DNA of 64,000 nucleotides from CAWDVR01 sp044869805 (GCA_044869805.1 JBIOXV010000013.1:12103-76102); one strand, 5' to 3'. Counted from the first letter of the stretch, positions 1 through 8,463 are shown. Program-made: numbers and translations. Notes: generated from the letters alone by a model not told the origin.

Positions 1-31
1 CATCCCGCTTTCGCTTTCGATGAGGGTTCCC

Positions 32-595
32 ATGGCGACGTATTACACCAACCAGTTCAAGTCCGGCCTCAAGATTATGATCGATGGCGACCCCTACACC
101 ATCGTCGAGAACGAGATGGTGAAGCCGGGCAAGGGCCAGGCCTTCAACCGCGTGCGGGTCAAGAACCTGAAGACCGGCCGCACGGTCGAGAAGACCTGGA
201 AGTCCGGCGACTCGGTGGAGGGCGCCGACGTCATCGAGACCGAGATGCAGTACCTGTACAACGACGGCGAGAGGTGGCACTTCATGGTGCCCTCGACCTA
301 CGAGCAGCACGAGGCCGACGCGCTGGTCTTGGGCGACGCGGCGCAGTGGCTCAAGGAGCAGGACGTCTGCTACGTGACCCTGTGGGACGGGCGGCCGCTG
401 CTGGTCGTCCCCCCGGCTTTCGTGACGCTCAAGATCGTCGAGACCGACCCCGGCGTGCGCGGCGACACCTCGAGCGGCGGCACCAAACCGGCCAAGCTCG
501 AGACCGGCGCCGTGGTCAAGGTGCCGCTCTTCGTGCAGGAGGGCGAGGTCATCCGCGTGGACACCCGCACGGGCGAGTACGTGTCCCGAGCGTGA
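32..595 (+). CDS. efp: Translation elongation factor P
   Basis: EF-P binds between the P and E sites of the ribosome and relieves stalling at proline runs. The 187-residue product has the family length and all three OB-like domains. It opens MATYYTNQF and carries the modification loop PGKGQAF with Lys34, the residue beta-lysylated by EpmA in E. coli; it ends GEYVSRA. An in-frame ATG at 20 exists, but the ATG at 32 matches the family N-terminus. The next gene, epmA, encodes the enzyme that modifies this lysine and overlaps by 4 bases (GTGA), so the two are translationally coupled. Identification is secure. Confidence 0.97.
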   Translation: MATYYTNQFKSGLKIMIDGDPYTIVENEMVKPGKGQAFNRVRVKNLKTGRTVEKTWKSGDSVEGADVIETEMQYLYNDGERWHFMVPSTYEQHEADALVLGDAAQWLKEQDVCYVTLWDGRPLLVVPPAFVTLKIVETDPGVRGDTSSGGTKPAKLETGAVVKVPLFVQEGEVIRVDTRTGEYVSRA

Positions 596-1554
596 GCGGC
601 GACTGGCGACCCTCGGCGCCACTCGACAACCTCCGGCTGCGGGCCGCGATCCTCGCCCAGATCCGCGCCTTCTTCGCCGCCCGCGGGGTGCTGGAGGTCG
701 AGACGCCGGCGCTCGCGGCCGCCACAGTCACCGACCTCCACCTCGCCAGCCTCGAGACCCGCTGCCGCGCCGAGGCGGAGGGCGAGCTCGCCCTCTACCT
801 CCAGACCTCGCCCGAGTTCGCCATGAAGCGGCTGCTCGCCGCCGGCAGCGGGCCGATCTACCAGATCGCCAGGGCCTTCCGCGACGGCGAGGCGGGCCGC
901 CGCCACAACCCCGAGTTCACCCTCCTCGAGTGGTACCGCCCCGGCCTCGACCACCACGGCCTGATGGACGAGATGGACGCCCTGCTGGGCGAAGTCCTGG
1001 GCCTGCCGCCGGCGGAGCGCCTGAGCTACGGCGAGCTGTTCGCGGGGCGCCTGGGGATCGACCCGTACCAGGCCGGAGCGGCCGAGCTCGAGTCGGCGGC
1101 GCGCGCCGCGGGCGTCGCCGACACGCTCGACCTGGAGCGCGATGCCTGGCTCGACCTGCTGCTCTCCGTGGTTCTCGAGCCCGGTCTCGGCCGCGGCCGG
1201 CCCACCTTCCTCTACGACTTCCCTGCCAGCCAAGCGGCCCTGGCACGGGTGCGGCCGGGGCCGCCGCCGGTGGCCGAGCGCTTCGAGGTCTATGTCGAGG
1301 GGCTGGAGCTGGCCAACGGCTTCCACGAGCTGACCGATGCCGCCGAGCAGCGGCGCCGCTTCGAGCGCGACCTCGAGCGCCGGCGCGAGCGCGGCCTGCC
1401 CGAGGTGCCGCTCGACGAGCGGCTGCTCGCGGCCCTCGCCTCCGGCCTGCCTCCCTGCGCCGGCGTGGCGCTCGGCGTCGACCGCCTGGTGATGCTGGCG
1501 GCAGGCGCCGGTTCCCTGTCCGAGGTGCTCGCCTTCCCCATCGACCGCGCCTGA
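592..1554 (+). CDS. epmA: EF-P (R)-beta-lysine ligase, lysyl-tRNA synthetase-like
   Basis: EpmA (PoxA/GenX) is a class II lysyl-tRNA synthetase catalytic core without the anticodon-binding domain; it attaches (R)-beta-lysine to Lys34 of EF-P. The 320-residue product is full length. Visible class II features are the motif 1 region around RAAILAQIRAFFAARG, the motif 2 region with FRDGEAGRRHNPEFTLLEWY, and motif 3 GVALGVDRLVM near the C-terminus; GLELANGFHELTD also matches the family. The start is GTG 592, inside the efp stop codon. Longer open frames upstream overlap efp and lack similarity. No epmB (lysine 2,3-aminomutase) is in view; it would be needed to supply beta-lysine and may lie upstream. 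Confidence 0.95.
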   Translation: MSGDWRPSAPLDNLRLRAAILAQIRAFFAARGVLEVETPALAAATVTDLHLASLETRCRAEAEGELALYLQTSPEFAMKRLLAAGSGPIYQIARAFRDGEAGRRHNPEFTLLEWYRPGLDHHGLMDEMDALLGEVLGLPPAERLSYGELFAGRLGIDPYQAGAAELESAARAAGVADTLDLERDAWLDLLLSVVLEPGLGRGRPTFLYDFPASQAALARVRPGPPPVAERFEVYVEGLELANGFHELTDAAEQRRRFERDLERRRERGLPEVPLDERLLAALASGLPPCAGVALGVDRLVMLAAGAGSLSEVLAFPIDRA

Positions 1555-1693
1555 CAGGCGCGCCATGTTGCCGCGCTGCGGCTTTGCTTCTGTTCGTGCC
1601 CGCCGCTATCCTCGCGGCACAAGGAACCGACGGAAAATGGTGGTCCAACCCGCGGGGGCAAGGGCATCGGCCCGCCCGGCCGAGGAGGGAGAC

Positions 1694-3772
1694 ATGGAGA
1701 TGCTGAAGCACAGTCGATGGCTGCTCTGCTTGCTGGTCGTGGCGCTGATGGTGCCGGTTGCGCTGGCACAGCAGGAGGCGGCGCCGCAGGAGGGCGAGGC
1801 GGCCGCGGAAGAAGAGACGGCGACCGTCGAGGACATCATCGTCGTCACCGCCTCGAACGCTGAGCAGCGCCTGCAGGACGCGCCGGCCACCATGACGGTG
1901 ATCACCGGCGAGGAGCTGGAGACGGCGCCGGCCGACGACTACGGCGACATCCTGCGCAACGTGCCGGGCCTGAACGTGTCGCAGATGAGCGCCCGCGACA
2001 TCCAGATCACCGGCCGCGCCTCCACCAACAGCCTGGCGGCCTCCGAGCTGGTGCTGCTCGACGGCCGCACCGTGTACCTCGACTTCTTCGGCTTCGTGAT
2101 GTGGGACCTGCTGCCCATCAACCCGCGAGAGATCAAGCAGATCGAGGTCGTGCGCGGCCCGGGGAGCGCGGTGTGGGGCGCCAACGCCTTGAGCGGCGTC
2201 ATCAACCTCATCACCAAGACCCCGCGCGAGTCGGCGGGCGGCGCGGTCCAGGTCGGAGCCGGCGAGCTCGGCACCCTCTACGGCAGCGCCAGCTACGCGG
2301 CGGCGGGCGACAAGGCGGCCTTCAAGATCGCCGGCGCCTACTACGAGCAGGACCCCTACGATCGGCCGACGGGCAACATCCCGGGCAAGCCCACGCCCTA
2401 CCCGCCCTTCGAGAACCAGGGCACCGAGCAGCCCAAGCTCGATCTGCGGGTGGATCTCGACCAGAACCCGGAGTCGGAGTGGACCTTCGGCGCCGGCACG
2501 GCGGGCACCGACGGCATCATCCACTCCGGCATCGGGCCCTTCGACATCGACAAGGGCACCAAGATGAGCTACGCCAAGGTCGGCTGGACGCGGCAGGCGA
2601 TGCGCGCCGGCTTCTTCACCAACATCCTCGACGGCGAGGCGGACAATCTGCTGACCGTGGGTGCCGACGGCCGGCCGATCAAGCTCGGTTTCGACAGCAA
2701 GACCTACAACCTGGACTTCTCGAACGTCACCCTGGCCGGGCAGAGCAACGTCTTCACCTACGGCGCCAACGCCCGCCACAACACCTTCGACCTCACCATC
2801 GCACCGGAGGGCGACAGCCGCGACGAGTACGGCCTCTTCGTGCAGGACGAGATTCTCTTCGGCCTCAAGGCCCGCTGGCTGATCGGCGGCCGGGTGGACA
2901 ACCTCGACCCCATCGGCAACGTGTTCTCGCCGCGCACCAGCCTGGCCATCACGCCGAGCGGCAACCACACCTTCCGGTTGTCATACAACCGCGCCTTCAA
3001 GGCGCCGTCGGTGATCCAGAACTTCCTCGACATCACCATCGTCAACCTGGTCACGCTGCCCACCGGCCCCTACATCTTCCCCTCGGCGGTGCGCGGCAAC
3101 GAGGATCTCGAGGAGGAGCGGCTCGACGCCTACGAGGTGGGCTACGTGGGGACCTTCGGCCCGACCACCTTCTCGCTCGCCGTGTACCACAACGAGACCA
3201 AGAACTCCCAGGACTTCTTCACCGCCGCCACCTACACCGCCGCCAATCCGCCGCCCGGCTTCCCGTTGCCGGCGTTCGTGCTCGCCATCCCGCCGCCGCA
3301 GGGCCTCGCGGGCTTGCTGCCGTCGCTGTTCTCCTATCGCAACATCGGCGAGGTCACGGACGAGGGCGTCGAGGCGTCGCTCATGTACCGGACGGGCTCG
3401 CCCTGGTCCTGGTCGGTCAACTACTCCTACCAGGCCGACCCCGAGGTCAAGGGAATCCCACGCGAGCAGGTCAACACGCCGCCGCGCCACCGTGCCAACT
3501 TCAGCCTCGGCTACAACGGCGACAGGTTCTTCACCAGCGGCAACGTCAACTACGTCGACGAGGCATTCTGGACCGACGTTCTCGACTCCCGCTTCCACGG
3601 CCCCACGGAGGAGTACACGCAGGTCAACCTCACGCTCGGCGTGCGGCTGGTCGACGACCGCCTCCAGCTCTCGGTGATCGGCAGCAACGTCTTCGACGAA
3701 GAGGTGCAGCAGCACGTCTTCGGCGACATCATCAGCCGCAAGATCACCGGCCAGATTCTGTGGAGCTTCTGA
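1694..3772 (+). CDS. TonB-dependent outer-membrane receptor
   Basis: A 692-residue outer-membrane receptor. It has a signal peptide (LLCLLVVALMVPVALA, cleavage near residue 25), a TonB-box-like IIVVTAS, a plug domain (about 45-170) with LLDGRTVY and IEVVRGPGSAVWGANALSG, and a long beta-barrel ending in the aromatic residue of ILWSF. Substrate cannot be read from sequence; this form occurs among siderophore, cobalamin and small-peptide receptors. ATG 1694 is chosen because of the upstream GGAGGGA and the signal peptide; a second ATG lies at 1700. It stands alone between epmA and a convergent toxin-antitoxin pair, and no exbBD/tonB is nearby. Confidence 0.93.
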   Translation: MEMLKHSRWLLCLLVVALMVPVALAQQEAAPQEGEAAAEEETATVEDIIVVTASNAEQRLQDAPATMTVITGEELETAPADDYGDILRNVPGLNVSQMSARDIQITGRASTNSLAASELVLLDGRTVYLDFFGFVMWDLLPINPREIKQIEVVRGPGSAVWGANALSGVINLITKTPRESAGGAVQVGAGELGTLYGSASYAAAGDKAAFKIAGAYYEQDPYDRPTGNIPGKPTPYPPFENQGTEQPKLDLRVDLDQNPESEWTFGAGTAGTDGIIHSGIGPFDIDKGTKMSYAKVGWTRQAMRAGFFTNILDGEADNLLTVGADGRPIKLGFDSKTYNLDFSNVTLAGQSNVFTYGANARHNTFDLTIAPEGDSRDEYGLFVQDEILFGLKARWLIGGRVDNLDPIGNVFSPRTSLAITPSGNHTFRLSYNRAFKAPSVIQNFLDITIVNLVTLPTGPYIFPSAVRGNEDLEEERLDAYEVGYVGTFGPTTFSLAVYHNETKNSQDFFTAATYTAANPPPGFPLPAFVLAIPPPQGLAGLLPSLFSYRNIGEVTDEGVEASLMYRTGSPWSWSVNYSYQADPEVKGIPREQVNTPPRHRANFSLGYNGDRFFTSGNVNYVDEAFWTDVLDSRFHGPTEEYTQVNLTLGVRLVDDRLQLSVIGSNVFDEEVQQHVFGDIISRKITGQILWSF

Positions 3773-3791
3773 GCGCTACCATCTGATCGGT

Positions 3792-3834
3792 CCGGCCGCC
3801 TTCTCCCTCTCCCTCTGACCGGGAGGGCGGCCGG
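3792..3834 (+). terminator. Hairpin after the TonB receptor
   Basis: CCGGCCGCC (3792-3800) pairs with GGCGGCCGG (3826-3834) across a pyrimidine-rich loop. It lies just past the receptor stop codon and before the convergent hepT. There is no T-tract, so it may be a hairpin-only or bidirectional terminator. Confidence 0.5.
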
Positions 3835-3850
3835 GATCTGTCCGATAGAG

Positions 3851-4194
3851 TCAATCCTCACGCTCCCGATCTGCAATCGGGCCGAGCGCCACGAGTAGCT
3901 CCCCGGCACTCCGCTCCACTACTTCCCAGACCCTTTCCCAGTCGATCTTCTCGTACCCGTGGATCAGACGGTCCCGCATTCCGGCCATCGCCTGCCAGAG
4001 GATGTCGGGGTGTCGAGCCCGGAACTCGGGTGACAGTCGCTTCGTAGCCTCTCCGATGACCTCGATCTTGCGCACCACCGCCGAGCGCACGAGCTCATTG
4101 GCGAGAAACGCCTCTCTTGTCATCCCGCTGGTGACTCGTGGATGTCCCGGCAGGCCAGGACGATATCGAGGGCCCAGCCGTGGTCACGCTGCAT
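3851..4194 (-). pseudogene. hepT: HepT-like HEPN toxin, apparently frameshifted
   Basis: HepT is the RNase toxin of MNT-HEPN toxin-antitoxin modules. Reading from ATG 4194 gives MQRDHGWALDIVLACRDIHE, a typical HepT N-terminus, then reaches a stop at 4120-4122. The rest of the protein (from MTREAFLANELV, ATG 4123) continues in another frame with the catalytic motif RX4HXY (RDRLIHGY). One added base near 4130 (for example GAGTTCACC instead of GAGTCACC) would join the halves into about 114 residues, the family length. The joined gene would overlap mntA by 11 bases. It may be a decayed toxin, an assembly error, or a 90-residue protein started internally at 4123. Confidence 0.75.
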
Positions 4195-4519
4195 AGAGCA
4201 GCCGCGCACTCCCGAGGATAGAGCGCCGGCGGATCCAGTTGCGGCTCTCCTCGACCGCCCGCCTGCTCACGAGGTCGACCTTACGCCCCAGCAGCCGAGA
4301 CAGATCCTCCTCGAGCGCCTGATAGTGCCCTGCCCAGGGTCTCTCAGCGCCCGGCTCGAAGACCACGAGGAAATCCACGTCGCTGTCGCTTCGGAGGTCC
4401 GATCCGAGGGCCGAGCCGAAAAGGTACAGCTCGCGGACCCCGTGCTTGCGGCAGAGGGACCGGATCTCGTCGGTGGGTAGCAGGAGACCCACGCGCTCAG
4501 GGGAATGTCGCTCGGCCAT
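4184..4519 (-). CDS. mntA: MntA-like nucleotidyltransferase antitoxin
   Basis: A 111-residue minimal nucleotidyltransferase. The motif GSX10DXD is intact (FGSALGSDLRSDSDVDFLV), with VDLV further on as the likely third acidic strand. In characterised pairs MntA neutralises HepT by transferring AMP to the tyrosine of RX4HXY, and this tyrosine is present in the neighbouring toxin remnant. The start ATG 4519 follows GGCAGGAGCGAAGA, a good ribosome site. Its 3' end overlaps the original hepT start, the usual gene order. If hepT is dead, this would be an orphan antitoxin. Confidence 0.88.
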   Translation of the reverse strand: MAERHSPERVGLLLPTDEIRSLCRKHGVRELYLFGSALGSDLRSDSDVDFLVVFEPGAERPWAGHYQALEEDLSRLLGRKVDLVSRRAVEESRNWIRRRSILGSARLLYAA

Positions 4520-4564
4520 TCTTCGCTCCTGCCTGCATTCTAAGACGACCTGGACTGTGGCGGG

Positions 4565-5563
4565 TCACCCCAGCACGGCCGTCTCCCCCACCGCCAGCAG
4601 GTGGAGGCGGCGGCCTTCGCGCGGGCCTTCGCGATCCCACCATCTCCGCAAGCGCTCCGCGGGCTCGCAGAGCGATTCGTCGGTGAGCTGGAAGGCGCCC
4701 CAGTGCATGGGGACGAGGTGGCGGGCGCCCAGGGCGAGGAAGGAGCGCCCGGCCTCCTCGGGGCTCATGTGGTTGCTGCCCATGAACCAGCCCGGCTCGT
4801 AGCCGCCGATTGGCAGCAGGGCGGCCGCGAGGTCGGGGAAGCGGCGGCCGATCTCCTCGAAGCCGGCGAAGTCGGCTGTGTCGCCCGCGTGGTAGATCGC
4901 GACGCCGGCGCGTTCGACCACGAAGCCTCCCCACAACGAGCGGTTGGTATCCAAAGGCACGCGGTGCGACCAGTGCCGCGCCGGCACCAAGGTCACGCGG
5001 AGCGAGCCGAACTCGGCCGCCTGCCACCAGCCGAGCTCGCGAACGTCCTCGAAGCCGAGGCGAGCGAGCCTGCGGCCGAGGCCGAGCGGGACGATCGCCG
5101 GCAACGGCCGGCGCAAGGCGGCGAGCGAGGGCGTGTCGAGGTGGTCGTAGTGGTTGTGGGAGACGAGCACGGCCGTGAGCGGCGGCAACCGGCCGACCCC
5201 GAGCCCCGGCTCGCCGTGGCGGCGGTAGAGCCAGCCGATGCGGCGCGAGAACACCGGGTCGATCAGCACGTGCTCGCCGCCGAGCGAGACAAGGAACGAG
5301 GAGTGGCCAATCCAGGTGAGGCGCGGCTCGGGAGCGGTCGAGTGGATGAGCGCGAGGTCGGGCTCGACGCGCGGCGCGGGCGGGCCGGGCGGGGCGATCT
5401 GCCGCCGCCCACTGAGCCGGTCCCATACGCCCCAGCGCAGCACCGCGCTGAAGCCCTGGGGACGGTGCCGTGGGTCGAGGTTGGAGAAGCGGCGAGGCAC
5501 GGCGCGGAGGGTAGCAGTTAGCCGGTTTCCAGAGGCGGAGCGGACCCACCCTGCTGCGGGCAT
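4565..5563 (-). CDS. MBL-fold metallo-hydrolase (NAPE-PLD/UlaG-like)
   Basis: A 332-residue metallo-beta-lactamase-fold hydrolase. LTWIGHSSFLV leads into LIDPVFSRR, followed by the metal-binding SHNHYDHLD (HXHXDH), then PARHWSHR, IYHAGDTADF and PMHWGAF, which hold the other metal ligands. The order and the N-terminal RRFSNLDP segment resemble N-acyl-phosphatidylethanolamine phospholipase D-like and UlaG-like enzymes; the real substrate is unknown. ATG 5563 has AGGAGAG upstream; a GTG at 5500, just before PRRFSNLDP, is an alternative. No transmembrane segment or signal peptide is clear, so the protein is probably cytoplasmic. Confidence 0.85.
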   Translation of the reverse strand: MPAAGWVRSASGNRLTATLRAVPRRFSNLDPRHRPQGFSAVLRWGVWDRLSGRRQIAPPGPPAPRVEPDLALIHSTAPEPRLTWIGHSSFLVSLGGEHVLIDPVFSRRIGWLYRRHGEPGLGVGRLPPLTAVLVSHNHYDHLDTPSLAALRRPLPAIVPLGLGRRLARLGFEDVRELGWWQAAEFGSLRVTLVPARHWSHRVPLDTNRSLWGGFVVERAGVAIYHAGDTADFAGFEEIGRRFPDLAAALLPIGGYEPGWFMGSNHMSPEEAGRSFLALGARHLVPMHWGAFQLTDESLCEPAERLRRWWDREGPREGRRLHLLAVGETAVLG

Positions 5564-5583
5564 GTGCTCCGGCGCTCTCCTGG

Positions 5584-5870
5584 TGCGGTGCTCGAGCTCC
5601 CTTCGGGCGGCCTGCGCTCCGCCCAGGAGAGCCGCCCTCGCGCCCGCAGCCCCCCAGGGAGCCTGGGCCGGAGCCTCCCTGAACGAGGTGAAGGATCTGG
5701 GGGCGGGGACTCAATGCGCGAGCCCATCTTCCCAGGTCCTTCGCTCCGCTCAGGACGACAAGTCGGGGCTGCTATCCCCGGGGGGCCGCGGCGGCCGAGG
5801 GGTATCTCTCGTGAGGAGCGCAGGCCGCCCGCCAGGGAGCTCGAGCACCGCAGCGAGAGATACCCCTCGG
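5584..5870. repeat. Nested inverted repeats in a 414-base gap
   Basis: The gap 5564-5977 has no credible gene. Outer arms at 5584-5620 and 5815-5852 are near-perfect inverted copies of about 37 bases. A perfect 17-base inverted pair (5795-5811 and 5854-5870, containing GAGGGGTATCTCTC) interlocks with the second outer arm. Between them, about 5677-5701 and 5731-5760 form a degenerate copy of the inverted repeat found at 14713-14793. This looks like a composite of small non-autonomous repeat units. Confidence 0.75.
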
Positions 5871-5962
5871 CATCAGGCCGCGGCGGGGCGGGGAACGCCG
5901 AGCCTCGCAACGAAAACCCCCCGAGGCACAAAGCCGCGGCGGGCGGGTCTCCCAGCGCAAGC

Positions 5963-5968
5963 TACAAT
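5963..5968 (+). promoter_or_regulatory. -10 box TACAAT of a near-leaderless promoter
   Basis: TACAAT ends 9 bases before the GTG start at 5978, so the transcript would have almost no leader. No Shine-Dalgarno sequence precedes the GTG. The same arrangement recurs before several other genes in this window. Confidence 0.5.
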
Positions 5969-5977
5969 CCCGCCGCC

Positions 5978-6685
5978 GTGCGACTCGTCATCGACCCCGC
6001 CATCTTCGACCGCTTCCCCGGCGTCGTGCTGGGCGTGGTGGTGGCCCACGGCATCGACAACTCCGGCACGGCGCCCGAGGTCACCGCCCTGCTGCGCGAG
6101 GCCGAGGCCGCCCTGCCGGCTCGGTTCGGCTCGACACCGGTGCCCGAGCACCCGGCGATCGCGCCCTGGCGCGAGGCCTACCGCGCCTTCGGCGCCAAGC
6201 CCAAGGACCACCCCTCCTCGATCGAGAACCTCACCCGCCGCGTGCTCAAGGGCAACCCCCTGCCGAGCATCAGCAAGCTGGTCGACCTCTACAACGCGGT
6301 TTCGCTCACCTTCCTGCTGCCGGTGGGCGGCGAGGACCTGGGCGAGCTCCGCGGCGACCTGCGGCTGACCTTCGCCGGTGAGGCCGAGCCGCCCGTGCGG
6401 CTCCTGGGAGAGGCCGAGGAGCGCTCTCCCAAGCCCGGTGAGGTGATCTACACCGACGACCTCGGGGCCGTCTGCCGGCGCTGGAACTGGAAGGAAGCCG
6501 ACCGTACCAAGCTCACGACGGGGACCCGCGACGCCGTGCTGGTGCTCGAGGCCCTGCCACCGGTCGAGCGCTCGCTGCTCGAGTCCGCGACCTGCGAGCT
6601 GCGTGAGCTCGTCGAGCGCCACTGCGGCGGTGAGGTGCGCAGCGCCATCCTCGACCGCGCACAGCCGAGCACCGAGCTGGGCTAG
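5978..6685 (+). CDS. B3/B4 tRNA-binding domain protein
   Basis: A 235-residue protein resembling stand-alone B3/B4 domains, related to the editing region of phenylalanyl-tRNA synthetase beta. Characteristic stretches are IAPWREAYRAFGAKPKDHPS, ENLTRRVLKGN, LPSISKLVDLYNAVSL and the later GEVIYTDDLGAVCRRWNW. Members are proposed to act on tRNA or in trans-editing, but no reaction is established for this protein. The GTG start is chosen because it begins the conserved region (VRLVIDPAIFDRFPG) and follows a -10 box directly; the frame is open far upstream but runs through repeats there. Its 3' end overlaps the convergent response regulator by 4 bases. Confidence 0.83.
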   Translation: MRLVIDPAIFDRFPGVVLGVVVAHGIDNSGTAPEVTALLREAEAALPARFGSTPVPEHPAIAPWREAYRAFGAKPKDHPSSIENLTRRVLKGNPLPSISKLVDLYNAVSLTFLLPVGGEDLGELRGDLRLTFAGEAEPPVRLLGEAEERSPKPGEVIYTDDLGAVCRRWNWKEADRTKLTTGTRDAVLVLEALPPVERSLLESATCELRELVERHCGGEVRSAILDRAQPSTELG

Positions 6686-7407
6686 GGTACGAATCGATAA
6701 CCGACCCCCCGCACCGACAGGATGTGCCGCGGCCGCCAGGCGTCCTCCTCGAAGGCGCGGCGCAAGGAGACGATGACGTTGTCCACCACCCTCGTATTGG
6801 GATGGTTGGGCAGCTCCCACACCTCGGCCAGCAGCTCGCGGCGGTTGATCACCTGGTGCGGCCGGGTGGCGAAGATCTTCATCACCGCCACCTCCTTCTT
6901 CGACAGCTCCACCAGCCCGGCGCGGGTCTTCGCCTCGAAGGTCTCGAAGTCCACCCAGTAGTCGCCGAAGGAGAGCCGGCTGGCCGGCGCCTCCGGCCCA
7001 CCCGACGCCGGGGTGGCCGCCGCCTGGCGGGTCCACGCGCGGCGGCGCAGTAGCACCTCCACCCGCGCCAGCAGCTCGGCCAGGTCGAAGGGCTTGACCA
7101 CGTAGTCGTCGGCACCGACTTTCAGGCCGTAGACCACGTCGTCGGGCTGGCTGCGGGCGGTGAGCATCAGGATGGGGGTGAAGTTGCGCTCGTGGCGCAG
7201 CCGCTGGCAGACCTCGAAGCCATCGATCTCGGGCAGGCGCACGTCGAGCACGATCAGGTCGTAGCGCTGGGCCCCCACCATTTCGAGCGCCTCGCGGCCG
7301 TCGCGCGCCAGATCGACCTCGTGGCCCTTGAGCTCCAGATTGAGCACCAGGCCGGCGGCGAGCGCCTCCTCGTCCTCGACCACCAGCACGCGCGAGCGCT
7401 CGCTCAT
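6682..7407 (-). CDS. OmpR-family response regulator
   Basis: A 241-residue DNA-binding response regulator. The receiver domain (about 1-120) has the acidic pair EDEE, the phosphorylation site Asp55 in LIVLDVRLP, the conserved Thr in MLTAR and Lys in VVKPFD. The C-terminal winged helix (about 145-240) contains ELSKKEVAVMKIFATRP, VDNVIVSLRR and the closing SVRGVGYRFVP. It is made from the same transcript as the histidine kinase upstream, whose stop overlaps its ATG (ATGA). The target genes are unknown; the divergent secreted subtilisin is one candidate. Confidence 0.95.
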   Translation of the reverse strand: MSERSRVLVVEDEEALAAGLVLNLELKGHEVDLARDGREALEMVGAQRYDLIVLDVRLPEIDGFEVCQRLRHERNFTPILMLTARSQPDDVVYGLKVGADDYVVKPFDLAELLARVEVLLRRRAWTRQAAATPASGGPEAPASRLSFGDYWVDFETFEAKTRAGLVELSKKEVAVMKIFATRPHQVINRRELLAEVWELPNHPNTRVVDNVIVSLRRAFEEDAWRPRHILSVRGVGYRFVP

Positions 7408-8348
7408 GCCGCAGCCTCGACGCTCGGCAGCTCGATGCGGAAGCGGGTGCCGGGCCTGCCTTCCTGGGAGAAGGCGCGCACCGTGCCCCTCATCTCGCGC
7501 ACCAGGCCGGAGACGATGGCGAGGCCCAGCCCGGTGCCCTTGCGGCGGTCGCTGAGCTCGCGGCGGATCTGGTAGAAGCGGTCGAAGATCTTCCCGAGCT
7601 CGTTCTTCGGAATGCCGACGCCGTCGTCCTCCACCTCGATCGCCACCTTGCCGGGCAGGTCGGCGAGCCGGCAGCGCACCTCGCCGCCCCGAGCCGAGAA
7701 GCGCACCGCGTTGTCGAGCAGGTTGGTCATCACCCGCTCCAGGGCGTCCTCGCTGGCCCGCACCACGGCGCGCGTGCCGCCGACCACTGCCAGGTGCACG
7801 CCCTGGCTCTCGACGCGGGGGCGCGCCGCCGAGAAGTAGGTGGCGAAGAAGCTCTCGAGATCCACCGGCTCGAGGGCGAGCCGCTTCTTCCGCGCCAGCA
7901 GGCGGCTGCTCTCGAGCACGTTGTCGACCAGCACCCCCATGCGCTCCGCCTCCTCGAGGATGAAGGCCACCGAGCGGCGGCGCTGGCCCTCCGACAGCCC
8001 CGGCTGCTCGAGGGTCTGGGCGTGCAGCTTGATGCCGGCGAGCGGCGACTTCATCTCGTGTGTGATGTTGGACACGAACTCGTCCTGCTTCTCCGCATAG
8101 CGCCGCGCCGCGATCACCTGCGCGAGCTGATAGGTGAGGCCGACGATGAGCAGGAAGAGCAGTGTGCAGCCGATGGCCAGCACCACCCAGTGGAAGGAGG
8201 CGGCCCCCGGTCGCACCTGGTCGGCCATCTGGTTGATGCGGGCGCTGGCCTGCACCACGTACACCACCCACACCACCAGCAGGGCGATGGTCGCCATCAG
8301 CGAAAGGATGTAGGTAAGGACGATGGGAGTGGAGCGCTTGCGGGTCAT
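7404..8348 (-). CDS. Sensor histidine kinase
   Basis: A 314-residue membrane histidine kinase. Two transmembrane helices (about 10-33 and 53-76) flank a loop of only about 20 residues, so there is almost no periplasmic sensor domain. HisKA follows with the phosphorylated His in FVSNITHEMKSPLAGIKLHA (near 97), then the ATPase domain with N-box VMTNLLDNAVRFS, G1 VEDDGVGIP, the F-box region KIFDRFYQIRR and G2 GTGLGLAIV. It probably reads a membrane or envelope state. It partners the downstream regulator. The ATG is preceded by TAGGCT at 8356-8361 (minus strand), placing transcription near the start codon. Confidence 0.94.
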   Translation of the reverse strand: MTRKRSTPIVLTYILSLMATIALLVVWVVYVVQASARINQMADQVRPGAASFHWVVLAIGCTLLFLLIVGLTYQLAQVIAARRYAEKQDEFVSNITHEMKSPLAGIKLHAQTLEQPGLSEGQRRRSVAFILEEAERMGVLVDNVLESSRLLARKKRLALEPVDLESFFATYFSAARPRVESQGVHLAVVGGTRAVVRASEDALERVMTNLLDNAVRFSARGGEVRCRLADLPGKVAIEVEDDGVGIPKNELGKIFDRFYQIRRELSDRRKGTGLGLAIVSGLVREMRGTVRAFSQEGRPGTRFRIELPSVEAAA

Positions 8349-8355
8349 CCCGCGA

Positions 8356-8376
8356 AGCCTAGCAGCCTGCTAGACT
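8356..8376. promoter_or_regulatory. Divergent promoters across a 15-base dyad
   Basis: A perfect dyad CTAGCAG-C-CTGCTAG (8359-8373) carries two opposed -10 boxes. TAGGCT on the minus strand (8361 down to 8356) lies 7 bases before the kinase ATG, which would be leaderless. TAGACT (8371-8376) on the plus strand points to the subtilisin gene. A regulator bound here would control both directions. Confidence 0.55.
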
Positions 8377-8463
8377 GGCGTCGTCTACTTGACAGACCGA
8401 GTGGCCGGACCCGCGGCAGGGCCTCCAGGCCCCGGCGGGTCGCAACGCAAAGGAGCCGTACCG

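Noticed and set aside
917..2968. A 683-residue open frame on the minus strand across epmA and the TonB receptor gene
   Set aside because: It is antisense to two clear genes and its product is Arg/Ala/Gly-rich with no family pattern, the usual shadow in GC-rich DNA. The same holds for the long antisense frames over ppdK (48618-51107), nuoCD, glyS, mgtE and the secreted proteins.
4497..5714. A 405-residue minus-strand frame through the MBL-fold gene
   Set aside because: It is a shifted frame of the real gene at 4565-5563, which alone carries HXHXDH and the other metal ligands.
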